Assembly: GCF_002848345.1 (NCBI RefSeq)
Contig: NZ_CP025429.1
Location: 1,798,001-1,862,000, forward strand
Length of the DNA: 64,000 bases
Direction of reading: 5' to 3'
From: Chromobacterium sp. ATCC 53434
GTDB lineage: Bacteria > Pseudomonadota > Gammaproteobacteria > Burkholderiales > Chromobacteriaceae
Below, piece after piece: positions 51,869 through 60,653 of this stretch. The notes under the pieces are model-generated. The model saw nothing but the letters and a program-made list of their open reading frames with translations, made no database searches and was not told where the DNA came from. Position numbers and translations under genes: made by a program. Every line of letters begins with the position of its first letter. Positions within the stretch are counted from its first letter, which is position 1.

Positions 51869-54688
51869 ATGGAACAACTTGCCAAGAGCTATGAACCGGG
51901 CGACCTCGAGCGCCGCTGGTACCAACACTGGGAACAGGCCGGCTACTTCAAGCCGAGCATGGACACCGCCAAGCCGTCCTTCGCCATCCAGCTGCCGCCG
52001 CCCAACGTCACCGGCACGTTGCACATGGGCCACGCCTTCAACCAGACCATCATGGATGGCCTGACCCGCTTCTACCGGATGAAGGGCCACAACACCGTGT
52101 GGGTGCCGGGCACCGACCACGCCGGCATCGCCACCCAGATCGTCGTCGAGCGCCAGCTGGCCGATCAGGGCCTGAACCGCCACGACATGGGCCGCGAAGC
52201 GTTCACCAACAAGATCTGGGAATGGAAGGAAAAGTCCGGCGGCACCATCACCAGCCAGATGCGCCGCGTAGGCTGCTCGGTGGATTGGGACCGCGAATAC
52301 TTCACGATGGACGACGTCCGCGCCGAGGTGGTGACCGAAGTCTTCGTCCGCCTGTACGAACAAGGCCTGATCTACCGCGGCAAGCGCCTGTCCAACTGGG
52401 ACGCCCGGCTTGGCACCGCCATCTCCGACCTCGAAGTGGTCTCCGAGGAAGAAGACGGCCACATGTGGCACATCAAGTACCCGGTTGTCGGCAGCGATGA
52501 ATATGTCACCGTCGCCACCACCCGTCCGGAAACGCTGCTGGGCGATGTGGCCGTGGCCATCGCCCCGGACGACGAGCGCTACCTGCACCTGGTGGGCAAG
52601 CAGCTTGAGTTGCCGCTGACCGGCCGCACCATCCCGGTGATCGCCGACGAGTACGTCGACAAGGAATTCGGCACCGGCTTCGTCAAGATCACCCCGGCGC
52701 ACGACTTCAACGACTACGAAGTGGGCAAGCGCCACGGCACCCAGCTGATCAATGTGATGAGCCTGGAAGCCAAGATCCTGGCCAAGGCCCAGATCTTCGG
52801 CTTCGACGGCGCCGCCCAGGGCGTGATCGAGCTGCCGGCCGCCTACGCCGGCCTCACCGCCTCTGACGCGCGCAAAGCGATGCTGGCCGATCTGCAAGCC
52901 CAGGGCCTGCTGCTGGAAACCAAGCCGCACAAGCTGATGGTTCCGCGCGGCGACCGCACCGGCACCGTCATCGAACCGCTGCTGACCGACCAATGGTTCG
53001 TCGCGATGAACAAGGTCGCCGACGGCGACGCCACCGGCCAGTCCATCGCCGCCAAGGCGATCGAGGCGGTGGAATCCGGCGAAGTGCGCTTCGTGCCGGA
53101 AAACTGGGTCAACACCTACAACCAGTGGATGAAGAACATCCAGGACTGGTGCATCTCCCGCCAGCTGTGGTGGGGCCACCAGATCCCGGCCTGGTACGAC
53201 GAAGACGGCAACATCTATGTCGGCCGCACCGAGGCGGAAGCCCAGGCCAAGGCCCCGGGCAAGACGCTGCGCCGCGAGCAGGACGTGCTGGACACCTGGT
53301 TCAGCTCGGCCCTGGTGCCGTTCTCCACGCTGGGCTGGCCGGAAGAAACGCCGGACCTGAAAGCCTTCCTGACCTCCAATGTGCTGGTGACCGGCTACGA
53401 AATCATCTTCTTCTGGGTGGCCCGGATGATCATGATGACCAAGCACTTCACCGGCAAGGTCCCGTTCAAGGATGTCTACATCCACGGCATGGTGCGCGAC
53501 CACGAAGGCAAGAAGATGTCGAAGTCCGAGGGCAACGTCATCGACCCGGTGGACCTGATAGACGGCATCGCGCTGGAGCCGCTGGTGGAAAAACGCACCA
53601 CCGGCCTGCGCCGCCCGGAAAAGGCCCCGGCCATCGCCAAGGCCACCGAGAAGCTGTTCCCGGAAGGCATCCCGGCCTACGGTACCGACGCGCTGCGTTT
53701 CACCATGGCCAGCTACGCCACGCTGGGCCGCTCGGTCAACTTCGACTTCAAGCGCGCCGAAGGCTACCGCAACTTCTGCAACAAGCTGTGGAACGCCACC
53801 CGCTTCGTGATGATGAACGTCGACGGCAAGGACTGCGGCCAGGATGAAAGCCTGCCGCTGGAATACAGCTTCGTCGATCAGTGGATCATCGGCCGTCTGC
53901 AACAGGCCGAGATCGACGTCACCAACGCGCTGGAAACCTACCGCTTCGACATCGCCGCCCAGGTGATCTACGAATTCATCTGGAACGAGTACTGCGACTG
54001 GTACGTGGAACTGGCCAAGGTGCAGATCCAGGGCGGCAACGAAGCCCAGCAGCGCGCCACCCGCCGCACCCTGGTGCGCGTGCTGGAAGTGGCGCTGCGC
54101 CTGAACCACCCGCTGATGCCCTTCATCACCGAAGAGCTGTGGCAGACCGTGGCCCCGCTGGCCAACGCCAAGAAGGCCGACTCGCTGATGCTGGCCCCGT
54201 GGCCGGTGGCGGACGAGAGCAAGATCAACGCGGCAGCCAACGCCCGCATGGACGCGTTCAAGGAGATGGTCAACGCGGTGCGCAATCTGCGCGGCGAAAT
54301 GGGCATCGGCCCGGCCGTCAAGGCCCCGTTGTTCATCGAAACCGCCGACGCGTCCATCGCCGACTTCGTGCCTTATCTGAAGCTGCTGGCCCGTCTGACC
54401 GAAGGCACGCTGGTGGCCAAGCTGCCGGAAGACGACGCTCCGGTGGCGATGTCCGGCGAAGCGCGTCTGATGCTGAAGGTGGAAGTGGACAAAGTCGCCG
54501 AAACCGCGCGCCTGACGAAAGAGCAAGGCAAGGTGGAAGCCGAGCTGGCCAAGCTGACCGCCAAGCTGGAGAAGCCGGGCTACGTCGACAAGGCGCCGGC
54601 GCATTTGGTCGAACGCGACAAGGCTCAGTTGGCTGAGTTGAATGACAAGTTGGAGAAGATTAAAGCGCAGCTTGTGAAGCTGGCTTGA
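51869..54688 (+). CDS. valS: Valine-tRNA ligase
   Basis: A 939-aa class I synthetase charging tRNA-Val. The HIGH motif is HMGH (52-55) in [15 protein letters not shown], and the KMSKS motif is at 549-553. Between them lies the editing domain ([14 protein letters not shown]). The C-terminus is the coiled-coil arm typical of ValS ([20 protein letters not shown], then [15 protein letters not shown]). A normal housekeeping gene and the last one before the AT-rich accessory region. Confidence 0.98.
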   Translation: MEQLAKSYEPGDLERRWYQHWEQAGYFKPSMDTAKPSFAIQLPPPNVTGTLHMGHAFNQTIMDGLTRFYRMKGHNTVWVPGTDHAGIATQIVVERQLADQGLNRHDMGREAFTNKIWEWKEKSGGTITSQMRRVGCSVDWDREYFTMDDVRAEVVTEVFVRLYEQGLIYRGKRLSNWDARLGTAISDLEVVSEEEDGHMWHIKYPVVGSDEYVTVATTRPETLLGDVAVAIAPDDERYLHLVGKQLELPLTGRTIPVIADEYVDKEFGTGFVKITPAHDFNDYEVGKRHGTQLINVMSLEAKILAKAQIFGFDGAAQGVIELPAAYAGLTASDARKAMLADLQAQGLLLETKPHKLMVPRGDRTGTVIEPLLTDQWFVAMNKVADGDATGQSIAAKAIEAVESGEVRFVPENWVNTYNQWMKNIQDWCISRQLWWGHQIPAWYDEDGNIYVGRTEAEAQAKAPGKTLRREQDVLDTWFSSALVPFSTLGWPEETPDLKAFLTSNVLVTGYEIIFFWVARMIMMTKHFTGKVPFKDVYIHGMVRDHEGKKMSKSEGNVIDPVDLIDGIALEPLVEKRTTGLRRPEKAPAIAKATEKLFPEGIPAYGTDALRFTMASYATLGRSVNFDFKRAEGYRNFCNKLWNATRFVMMNVDGKDCGQDESLPLEYSFVDQWIIGRLQQAEIDVTNALETYRFDIAAQVIYEFIWNEYCDWYVELAKVQIQGGNEAQQRATRRTLVRVLEVALRLNHPLMPFITEELWQTVAPLANAKKADSLMLAPWPVADESKINAAANARMDAFKEMVNAVRNLRGEMGIGPAVKAPLFIETADASIADFVPYLKLLARLTEGTLVAKLPEDDAPVAMSGEARLMLKVEVDKVAETARLTKEQGKVEAELAKLTAKLEKPGYVDKAPAHLVERDKAQLAELNDKLEKIKAQLVKLA

Positions 54689-54708
54689 TAGTCAGTCGTC
54701 ATTGTGAT

Positions 54709-54738
54709 AAAACCCCGCATTATTTATGTGGGGTTTTT
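54709..54738 (+). terminator. Rho-independent terminator of valS
   Basis: AACCCCGCAT/ATGTGGGGTT (one G-U pair) around a 5-nt loop, followed by five T. It also rules out a start for the next gene at 54704, since that would lie in this hairpin. Confidence 0.9.
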
Positions 54739-54754
54739 CAATTTGGAGTGTGAA

Positions 54755-55828
54755 ATGAGTAATGGGGTTTTGTACTACCCGTCAATTAACCTTTCTTCGA
54801 TTGAATACCTCAAGGCACTGTCTCTTTTCTATGATCATTTATATAGAATTGTTCCGGCTGGAGTGGATATTCGAGATGCTGATGGTGTTGAGTATTTGGA
54901 AGATATCGGGTTTGTAAGACCTGGGCTAAATCCAGCTCCATATGTTGAGGCTACTTCAGATGTTTTTTTGAATAAGACGAAGGAGTGGTCTGCAGCTGCA
55001 CTTGATACCGGTGATGAGGCAGTTTTTGTCCATGAGGATAAGATTGATGTGGTTGTTAGGGGGATTTTTAGTGATCTTGGTTTTGATAATGATGGCGGGT
55101 GGTATTCAGTGCCAACTGACTTGGCATCTAATTACATGCTCTATTTGGCATCAGAGATTGCAAATAGAAATAATCTGAGTCTTGTGACGGATAATTGGGG
55201 GGCGTGGACTGCAACTAGCTATTTTAATCTAAATGGTGGTGTTGAAGAGCTTTGCTCTCCTCCGGACGTTGAAGTAAGTGAGTTTGCTTTGTTTTCATTT
55301 GTTATGAGTGATTTTGTCCCGCTTAATTTAGTGGATATTTCCTTGGAGGATATTGAGAGATTTAGGCGAACTCGCAGAGATGAGATAGTTGCATTCAGAG
55401 ATTCTATTTCTTCTTTGAGGAAGGAGTTGAATGAGGTTCTTGATCATGGCGTAAGGCTGGATGTTATTAATTCAAAAATTAAAGAATATGATAAGGCTCT
55501 GTCTGACTATAAGAGATCAGCTAGTCTGATTAATATTAAAGGGTGGGGTGGTGTTTCAATGATGGGTATTCCCATGCCTTCTGCTATTACCAATCATCTT
55601 TCATTGGATGCAAGAAGTATGTTTGCGTTGGGCGTAAGTGGATTGGCTATTGGCGGGCTATACAGTCTTGTTAATAAGAAAAAAGATTTGATCGACTTAT
55701 CAAGGGCCAATCCGGCATCATTTATTTTTCATGTGGAGAGAACATTTAAGAATTATACTTTAAAGAGAGGTGGAGGGGATATTAATTTTCATGCATGGAA
55801 TTGTATGGAAGAGTATGTCAATGATTGA
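54755..55828 (+). CDS. AT-rich accessory gene, probable DUF6236 family
   Basis: A 357-aa protein starting MSNGVLYYPSINL, with GGAG 6 bases before ATG 54755. The N-terminal GVLYYPSINLSSIEYLKALSLF and HLYRIVP look like the DUF6236 family, whose function is not known to me. The middle has helices with charged residues (FRRTRRDEIVAFRDSISSLRKELNEV); a hydrophobic stretch FALGVSGLAIGGLYSL lies near residue 300. Codon use and base composition are strikingly AT-rich compared with valS and everything upstream, a sign of transfer. It stands alone between the valS terminator and an IS630 element. Confidence 0.55.
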   Translation: MSNGVLYYPSINLSSIEYLKALSLFYDHLYRIVPAGVDIRDADGVEYLEDIGFVRPGLNPAPYVEATSDVFLNKTKEWSAAALDTGDEAVFVHEDKIDVVVRGIFSDLGFDNDGGWYSVPTDLASNYMLYLASEIANRNNLSLVTDNWGAWTATSYFNLNGGVEELCSPPDVEVSEFALFSFVMSDFVPLNLVDISLEDIERFRRTRRDEIVAFRDSISSLRKELNEVLDHGVRLDVINSKIKEYDKALSDYKRSASLINIKGWGGVSMMGIPMPSAITNHLSLDARSMFALGVSGLAIGGLYSLVNKKKDLIDLSRANPASFIFHVERTFKNYTLKRGGGDINFHAWNCMEEYVND

Positions 55829-55840
55829 TGCTGTGCATGT

Positions 55841-55873
55841 GAGAGATAGCCTTCGTATCGAAGGCTATCTCTC
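55841..55873 (+). terminator. Strong hairpin after the AT-rich gene
   Basis: A perfect 15-bp stem (GAGAGATAGCCTTCG, loop TAT, and complement) lies 12 bases after the stop codon and is followed by AATAAAAG. It has no T-run on the plus strand, but is likely the 3' end structure of the accessory transcript. Confidence 0.6.
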
Positions 55874-55894
55874 AATAAAAGGGAAGTGATGCTA

Positions 55895-57016
55895 TTAATC
55901 CGGCAGTCAAATACCGTACAGAAAGCTCATGCCGCGTAGCGGATTTTTTCATGCCGGAAGTACGACCGGATTCTGGCCGGCTGCTTCTGCAATGAGCGTA
56001 AATGGGACAGCACTTTCCCTTGAAGTTGACCGTCTGATCGAACCGGCTCACCTGCGCTCATTCTGGCCTTCAGGTCGCCGTTCAAGTATTCATCCGGGTT
56101 CAGTTCCGGTGAGTAGCTGGGCAGGAAGAACAACTCAATCGCCTTCTTGTTCTCTTCCTCCTCCAACCATGCTTGCACCAGCTTGCTGTGATGCACGCGC
56201 AAGTTGTCGAGGATCAAGAACACCTTCTTGCCGCCAGCATCACGGATCAGCCGCATCAGAAACTTGATCAGCACCCGGGCCGTCAAGGTCTCCCGGTACA
56301 GCATGAAGCGCATCTTGCCTTGGTTGGTAATGGCCGAAATCAAGTTGATGCGCGCTCTTTTCGATTGGGATAACACCAGAACTGGGGTTTGGCCTTTTGG
56401 GGCGTAGCCACGCGGAAAGTGCTCAACACTCGACACCGCCGATTCGTCGCCCCAGCTGATTTCAGCCATTTCCGCTTTGGCACGCGCGACGATAGCCGGG
56501 TATTCCTCCTTGAGCCATTTCTCGACTGCTGCCGGTCGCTGCTCATAAGCGCGTTTGAGCGGGCGCTGCGGCGTAAAGCCCCAGCGGGCCAAGTACAGAC
56601 GGACAGTACGGATCGGCAGATCGATCAGAAACATCTGCTTGATTACAGCCTTGACCGCCTGAGCACTCCACAGGGCAAACCTCAGCTTCATCTGGTCTGG
56701 CGTGCGATCCACGATGTCCTGCTTGATCCGGGCTTCCTGCGCCTCGGTCAGCCGACGGCCGGTGCCTTCGGCGCGACCGCGCTTCTGTTCTTTGAATCCC
56801 TGCGCACCTAGTGCTGCCTCACGCACCACCCAGGCGGAAATGGTGGGGCGGCGCAGCCCGAGTTCTTCGGCAATACTGGCTTGAGACCGGCCTCGCTTGT
56901 ACATCCGGATAGCGGTACGCCTCAGCTGCTCACGGGCGGCCAGTTCAAGCTTGCGCACATCGATTTTTTCCATGCCGGAAGTATACAATCTGTACGGATT
57001 ATTACTGCCGGATTAA
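55895..57016 (-). mobile_element. Intact IS630-family insertion sequence (1122 bp)
   Basis: Terminal inverted repeats beginning TTAATCCGGCAGT match over about 27 bases with few differences (left 55895-55921, right 56990-57016). A TA dinucleotide flanks both ends (55893-55894 and 57017-57018), the target duplication of IS630/Tc1-type elements. It contains one complete transposase gene on the minus strand. Confidence 0.92.
55927..56973 (-). CDS. IS630 family transposase
   Basis: A 348-aa DDE transposase that cuts and pastes the element at TA sites. The N-terminal helix-turn-helix reads RRTAIRMYKRGRSQASIAEELGLRRPTISAWV. The catalytic triad is in ISWGDESAV, FLILDNLRVHH and SPELNPDEYLN (D, D, E). 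ATG 56973 (MEKIDVRK) is preferred; a TTG five codons upstream also keeps the frame. No frameshift or stop, so the element may still be active. Confidence 0.93.
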   Translation of the reverse strand: MEKIDVRKLELAAREQLRRTAIRMYKRGRSQASIAEELGLRRPTISAWVVREAALGAQGFKEQKRGRAEGTGRRLTEAQEARIKQDIVDRTPDQMKLRFALWSAQAVKAVIKQMFLIDLPIRTVRLYLARWGFTPQRPLKRAYEQRPAAVEKWLKEEYPAIVARAKAEMAEISWGDESAVSSVEHFPRGYAPKGQTPVLVLSQSKRARINLISAITNQGKMRFMLYRETLTARVLIKFLMRLIRDAGGKKVFLILDNLRVHHSKLVQAWLEEEENKKAIELFFLPSYSPELNPDEYLNGDLKARMSAGEPVRSDGQLQGKVLSHLRSLQKQPARIRSYFRHEKIRYAA

Positions 57017-57018
57017 TA

Positions 57019-57414
57019 GGATTTTTGTGCCCGCTCCGCGGGCGGATGTTGGGGTGCCGGTTCCGCCCGGCGTGACGGTTCTTTTTCTTTTGCTCCGCCA
57101 AAAAAATGGGCGAAAGAAAAGGCGGCCCAGCAGTGCCATGAAACTCCGTTTTCAAAGCCATTCTCAAGAAGTCGCAGGAACTAGCGACGAGCTATCGTCG
57201 CACCGCGTCGAACAACCGGAGACTTAAAACCATTGAAAATGGCTTTGAAGCCGGCTTGCGCTGATGGGAGTGTGGCGTGATAGTTCGGTTTTATGCTCTC
57301 GAATTTGGTCAGTTTTCCTGTGGACGTTACATTTGTTTTCTGTCCTCCTTGTCAGTTTTTCCGTTGTAACTTACCCTTGACCCTTTTTCGTTTGGGTTTT
57401 AATCTGGCCAAGTC
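57019..57414. other. Stretch without a recognised gene right of the IS element
   Basis: About 400 bases of mixed composition. It has runs such as CTTTTTCTTTTGC and a partial inverted repeat around 57080-57120. Short open frames here have no Shine-Dalgarno or family resemblance. It may be remnant phage or IS flank. Confidence 0.4.
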
Positions 57415-57704
57415 GTGTTCAATAGCACGACTGGGTTTGGCGACCCAGACTACACGGCAGGCATGGCATCACGGCTATGCTTGCTGTCCTCGTGCGCGCT
57501 CATGCACTCCATGGCGGGCCGGGTGGGGAGACCTCCGGGTCTGCCGGGTCGTGTAGCCGGTTCGCCAACCCCGCTTTGGCCTGCCGCCCCCGTTTGGCGA
57601 TGTGGGTGGTGGAGTTGGTGAAACTGCACGGAGGTTCACTTCATGGAACATTCCATTTCATCACCCGCGTCCCTGTCTCTGCGGGAGTTCACTTTTCTCG
57701 ATAA
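57415..57704 (+). other. Ash/Icd-like phage leader with overlapping small frames
   Basis: Two overlapping frames, 57415-57621 (68 aa) and 57477-57704 (75 aa), run into the Bro-N gene. Their products contain MAGRVGRPPGLPG and HGTFHFITRVPVSAGVHF, which resemble the Ash and Icd-like small proteins annotated next to phage antirepressor genes in many proteobacteria. Which frame is translated cannot be told from sequence. The GC level is that of the Bro-N gene. Confidence 0.4.
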
Positions 57705-58317
57705 TCCCTTTCGTCTTCTCCGCCGCCACAACGGCTTGTGGTTCTTCGCCGACGACGTCGCAACTGCGATCCAGTGTCGCAGCACCGACGCGTTGCTCGG
57801 CAAGTTGAACAAGGAAGAAGTCCGTACCTTGTCGCTTGGCGGCCAGGACGTGGTCTGCCTGTCCGAAACCGGCGTGGCCACGGCGATACGGCGCTATCGC
57901 AAGCCGGCGGCGCGGCGCTTTCGGCGCTGGCTGGAGGACGAGCTGCTGCCGGTTTTGCGCGGGGAGGGCGAGGCGATGTTGGCGGCGGACCAGCTGGAGT
58001 GGGCGCTGGCCCTGGCGGCGGAAGCGGCGCGCCAGGTGAGCCGGGCGGTGCTGGACGCGGTATTGGAGAACGGCGAGGCCTGCTGGCAGCATACGCGCTG
58101 GCTGGTGACACTGGATTACGAGCGCCACAACCGCCAGAAACATCCGCTCGGCCGCATGATGGGCCTGAACAGCGCCGTTTCCACACTAGATGGCCTGGCC
58201 GAACTGATCGCCGTGCCGGACGGCATGCCGGCCAGCGACACCGAGTTGGTGAAGCTGGCGGCGGCCTGCCATTTGCGCCTGGCCGAGCGGATGAGCCTGC
58301 GAGTAGGCGATGCATGA
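57643..58317 (+). CDS. Bro-N domain phage antirepressor-like protein
   Basis: A 224-aa protein starting MEHSISSPASLSLREF, with GGAGG 8 bases upstream. Residues 15-110 form a Bro-N domain (NPFRLLRRHNGLWFFADDVATAIQCRSTDALL and the ETGVATAIRRYRKPAARRFRRWLEDELLPVLR block), as in phage antirepressors and baculovirus Bro proteins. The C-terminal half is helical and Ala/Leu-rich without a known domain. The last 51 codons plus the stop are duplicated at 58512-58664. It is a phage-derived remnant or small satellite gene. Confidence 0.8.
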   Translation: MEHSISSPASLSLREFTFLDNPFRLLRRHNGLWFFADDVATAIQCRSTDALLGKLNKEEVRTLSLGGQDVVCLSETGVATAIRRYRKPAARRFRRWLEDELLPVLRGEGEAMLAADQLEWALALAAEAARQVSRAVLDAVLENGEACWQHTRWLVTLDYERHNRQKHPLGRMMGLNSAVSTLDGLAELIAVPDGMPASDTELVKLAAACHLRLAERMSLRVGDA

Positions 58318-58320
58318 TGT

Positions 58321-58508
58321 GTAGGGTGCGTCACCCCGAAGGGGCGACGCACCGATGGGCGACGCACCGATGGGCGACGCACCGATGGGCGACGCACCGA
58401 TTGGTGCCACGCCTACGGCGTGCCGCACCGTTTATTTTCCATACCTTTAAATGTTGATTCGGTGAACGATGTGGCGGTGCGTCGCCCCTTTGGGGTGACG
58501 CACCCTAC
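58321..58508. repeat. REPIN 1 (expanded REP doublet)
   Basis: A GTAG-led imperfect hairpin (58321-58354) and its inverted partner (58471-58508) enclose an AT-rich core (TTTATTTTCCATACC). The left arm has grown by three tandem 15-bp copies of ATGGGCGACGCACCG (58355-58399) and a degenerate hairpin (58403-58429). GTAG before an imperfect palindrome is the signature of REP sequences moved by RAYT (TnpA-REP) proteins. It starts three bases after the Bro-N stop codon. Confidence 0.85.
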
Positions 58509-58511
58509 GAG

Positions 58512-58664
58512 CTGAACCGCGTCGTTTCCACATTGGATGGCCTGGCCGAGCTGATCGCCGTGCCGGATGGGATGCCGGCCAGCGACGCCGAGTTGGTCAA
58601 GTTGGCGGCGGCCTGCCATCTGCGCCTGGCCGAGCGGATGAGCCTGCGAGTAGGCGATGCATGA
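58512..58664 (+). pseudogene. Duplicated 3' tail of the Bro-N gene
   Basis: 153 bases matching 58165-58317 with 11 differences, including the stop codon. Eight of the 11 are silent in the Bro-N frame and only three change residues (S to R, A to V, T to A). It has no start codon of its own and lies between REPIN 1 and REPIN 2. Probably the surviving end of a second Bro-N gene. Confidence 0.8.
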
Positions 58665-58667
58665 TGT

Positions 58668-58780
58668 GTAGGGTGCGTCACCCCGAAGGGGCGACGCACC
58701 GTTTGCGTCTCACTCCCTCAAATGGTGATCCGGCGAGATGTGTTGGCGGTGCGTCGCCCCTACGGGGTGACGCACCCTAC
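58668..58780. repeat. REPIN 2 (simple doublet)
   Basis: 113 bp. GTAGGGTGCGTCACCCC-GAA-hairpin at the left, the inverted copy ending CACCCTAC at the right (loop TAC). The core between them reads TTTGCGTCTCACTCCC then GGTGATCCGGCGAGATG, matching the cores of the other elements. Confidence 0.88.
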
Positions 58781-58817
58781 GAGCGGCATGACCGCCAGAT
58801 GTGGTGGTGGGGGCGGC

Positions 58818-59240
58818 TCAGCCTGCCGATGCTTTCGCGTGTTGCGCCAGGTCGGAAAGGCGTATTTGCGCGAGATGCTGGAGCAGCGCTTCTTCAGCCG
58901 AGCTCAAGGCGGCGTCGAGCACTCGGTTGACCGTGGTTTCCACTGGGCAGGCCGGATTGTCATGGGCCGCGCTGATCGCGAACGCGCTCTTGTGCGTGAT
59001 CGCCGCGTAGATGTCCCGCACAGTCAGATCCGCCAGTTCGCGGCAAAGCATCCAGCCACCGTTGGGGCCCGGAATCGACGCGACATGGCCGGCTTCACGC
59101 AACGCGGCCATGGTGCGGCGAACGAGCGAGGGCTGGGTGTGCAGCATTTGCGCGATGGTTTCGGAGGTGGTGGTGCCGCCGCGCAGATACATATGGATCA
59201 GCACGTGAAGCAGCCGGGCTAGCCGAGTATCTCTTTGCAT
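58818..59240 (-). CDS. Rrf2 family transcriptional regulator
   Basis: A 140-aa winged-helix regulator starting MQRDTRLARLLHVLIHM at 59240; an in-frame extension to 59303 would cross the divergent promoter. The helix-turn-helix is TTSETIAQMLHTQPSLVRRTMAALREAG, followed by the wing PNGGWMLCRELADLTVRDIYAAI. Only two cysteines are present and they do not form the three-Cys Fe-S site of IscR or NsrR, so it is an apo-type Rrf2 protein. Divergent from the hydrolase gene, which it probably represses. Confidence 0.88.
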   Translation of the reverse strand: MQRDTRLARLLHVLIHMYLRGGTTTSETIAQMLHTQPSLVRRTMAALREAGHVASIPGPNGGWMLCRELADLTVRDIYAAITHKSAFAISAAHDNPACPVETTVNRVLDAALSSAEEALLQHLAQIRLSDLAQHAKASAG

Positions 59241-59265
59241 GATTCTTTGGATGGGTGGTAATTCG

Positions 59266-59280
59266 TCACATTTAATGTTA
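59266..59280. promoter_or_regulatory. Candidate Rrf2 operator
   Basis: TCACATT-T-AATGTTA, a palindrome with one mismatch and a perfect 11-bp centre (59268-59278), lies in the 79-bp gap between the divergent regulator and hydrolase genes. Confidence 0.45.
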
Positions 59281-59319
59281 CGGTTTGGCGTGACTTTAGG
59301 CAACTATCGGAGCGCGATC

Positions 59320-60294
59320 ATGTCTGCATTCAATCAGTCCATTCTTGAAATCAACGGCATTCGCCTGAGCACCGCCACGCAGGGCGCCGGACCGCTGGTA
59401 TTGCTGCTGCATGGATTTCCCGAGACGTCGCACGCATGGCGGCACCAACTGGCGGCCTTGTCGGGCGCCGGGTTTCGTGTGCTTGCGCCGGATCTGCGCG
59501 GCTACGGCGCCAGCGAGAGTCCGGAGAATCCGCAGCGGTACACAAGCCTGGACATCGTTGGCGACCTGGTGGGGATCTTGGACGCGCTAGGGGAGGCGGA
59601 TGCGGTGGTGGTCGGGAACGATTGGGGGGCCAGCATCGCATGGCAGGCCGCGCAGCTGCGACCTGATCGCTTCCGCGCCGTGGCTGCCCTCGGGGTGCCG
59701 ATGATGGGCCGGGCGCCGATGGCGCCAAGCCGGCTGTTTCCGTCAAGCGGGCAGGCGTGGTTTTACACGCATTACTTTTCCCAGGCGGGGCTGGCGGAGA
59801 ACGAATTCGAGCGCGACGTTGCCGCCACGCTGCGGAAAATCTATTTTTGGGCCTCCGGCGAGGCCGGCCCGCGTGATGGCCGGACGCCGAATCCTTTCGG
59901 GATGGTTGCGCGCGAGGCGGGGCTGCTGGATGCCTTGCCGGACCCTGGCGCACTGCCTCGCTGGCTGGATGGCGCGGATTTCGATGCTTTTGTGAGCGCA
60001 TTCGAGGCGTCGGGCTTTCGCGGCGGCTTGAACTATTACCGCAATCTGGATCGCAACTGGGATCTGCAAGCGGCATTCAAGGACATGCTCGTCCACGTTC
60101 CCGCCCTGTATCTGGTTGGCGAGCACGACACTGGGCTGGCCATGCCCGGCATGCGCGACATCATCGACGCCATGCCGACGCTGGTGCCCGATCTTCGGGA
60201 TTCCCGAGTCATTCCAGGAGCGGGCCATTGGTTGCCGCAAGAAGCCCCCGATCCAGTCAACGCCGCATTGATCGAATTTTTGCACGGGCTGTAG
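59320..60294 (+). CDS. Alpha/beta hydrolase, epoxide hydrolase type
   Basis: A 324-aa soluble hydrolase. The oxyanion motif HGFP is at 31-34, nucleophile Asp101 in GNDWGA, acid Asp270 in GEHDTG, base His303 in GAGHW. Lid tyrosines Tyr239/240 (LNYYRN) match the epoxide hydrolase proton donors. Soluble epoxide hydrolase activity is therefore likely; a dehalogenase is the alternative. ATG 59320 follows CGGAG. The stop codon TAG (60292-60294) is contributed by the GTAG terminus of REPIN 3, so the element has set the C-terminus. Confidence 0.85.
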   Translation: MSAFNQSILEINGIRLSTATQGAGPLVLLLHGFPETSHAWRHQLAALSGAGFRVLAPDLRGYGASESPENPQRYTSLDIVGDLVGILDALGEADAVVVGNDWGASIAWQAAQLRPDRFRAVAALGVPMMGRAPMAPSRLFPSSGQAWFYTHYFSQAGLAENEFERDVAATLRKIYFWASGEAGPRDGRTPNPFGMVAREAGLLDALPDPGALPRWLDGADFDAFVSAFEASGFRGGLNYYRNLDRNWDLQAAFKDMLVHVPALYLVGEHDTGLAMPGMRDIIDAMPTLVPDLRDSRVIPGAGHWLPQEAPDPVNAALIEFLHGL

Positions 60295-60402
60295 GGTGCG
60301 TCACCCCATCGGGGCGACGCACCGTTTGTTCCATACCTCTCAAATATTGATTCGGCGAGATGCGTTGGCGGTGCGTCGCCCCGTTGGGGTGACGCACCCT
60401 AC
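60291..60402. repeat. REPIN 3 (simple doublet)
   Basis: 112 bp with the same architecture as REPIN 2: GTAG hairpin with loop ATC, core TTTGTTCCATACC to GATTCGGCGAGATG, then the inverted hairpin with loop GTT ending CACCCTAC. Its first four bases supply the stop of the hydrolase gene. Confidence 0.88.
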
Positions 60403-60653
60403 GGTGGGACGCATCCTGCCATTGGTCCGGCGGGTGGGCCTGCGGGTGGCGGCATGTGACGCACCGTTTGTTTACAAAGCCCGAACCCATTATCCGTCTC
60501 GTGGTCTATTTACCTAATGCTGCTATGCTGTGGTTTAAAGCAGCCTTCATGCAGGTTTCTCGATTGCTCTTCCCGAACGGTTGCCCGGCTTGTCCTTGCC
60601 AGGTCTTTGCCCGGCGAGACAGGTGGCCGTTCGTCAACAATAAGGAAAATCCA
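60403..60653 (+). other. Leader region of the antiporter gene
   Basis: About 250 bases with no supported gene. The first part is REPIN flank. The later part (60500-60650) may hold the promoter and a 5' leader with several small inverted repeats; no known riboswitch was recognised. AAGGAA at 60642-60647 serves the TTG start. Confidence 0.35.

Noticed and set aside
54704-54754. An earlier start for the AT-rich gene
   Set aside because: These codons lie within the valS terminator hairpin and lack a ribosome-binding site.
57060-57125. A rho-independent terminator or tRNA remnant right of the IS element
   Set aside because: The inverted repeat is too imperfect and no cloverleaf can be drawn.
58321-58430. 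Possible small CRISPR array or VNTR gene
   Set aside because: The unit is 15 bp without spacers and is part of a REP arm; no cas gene is present.
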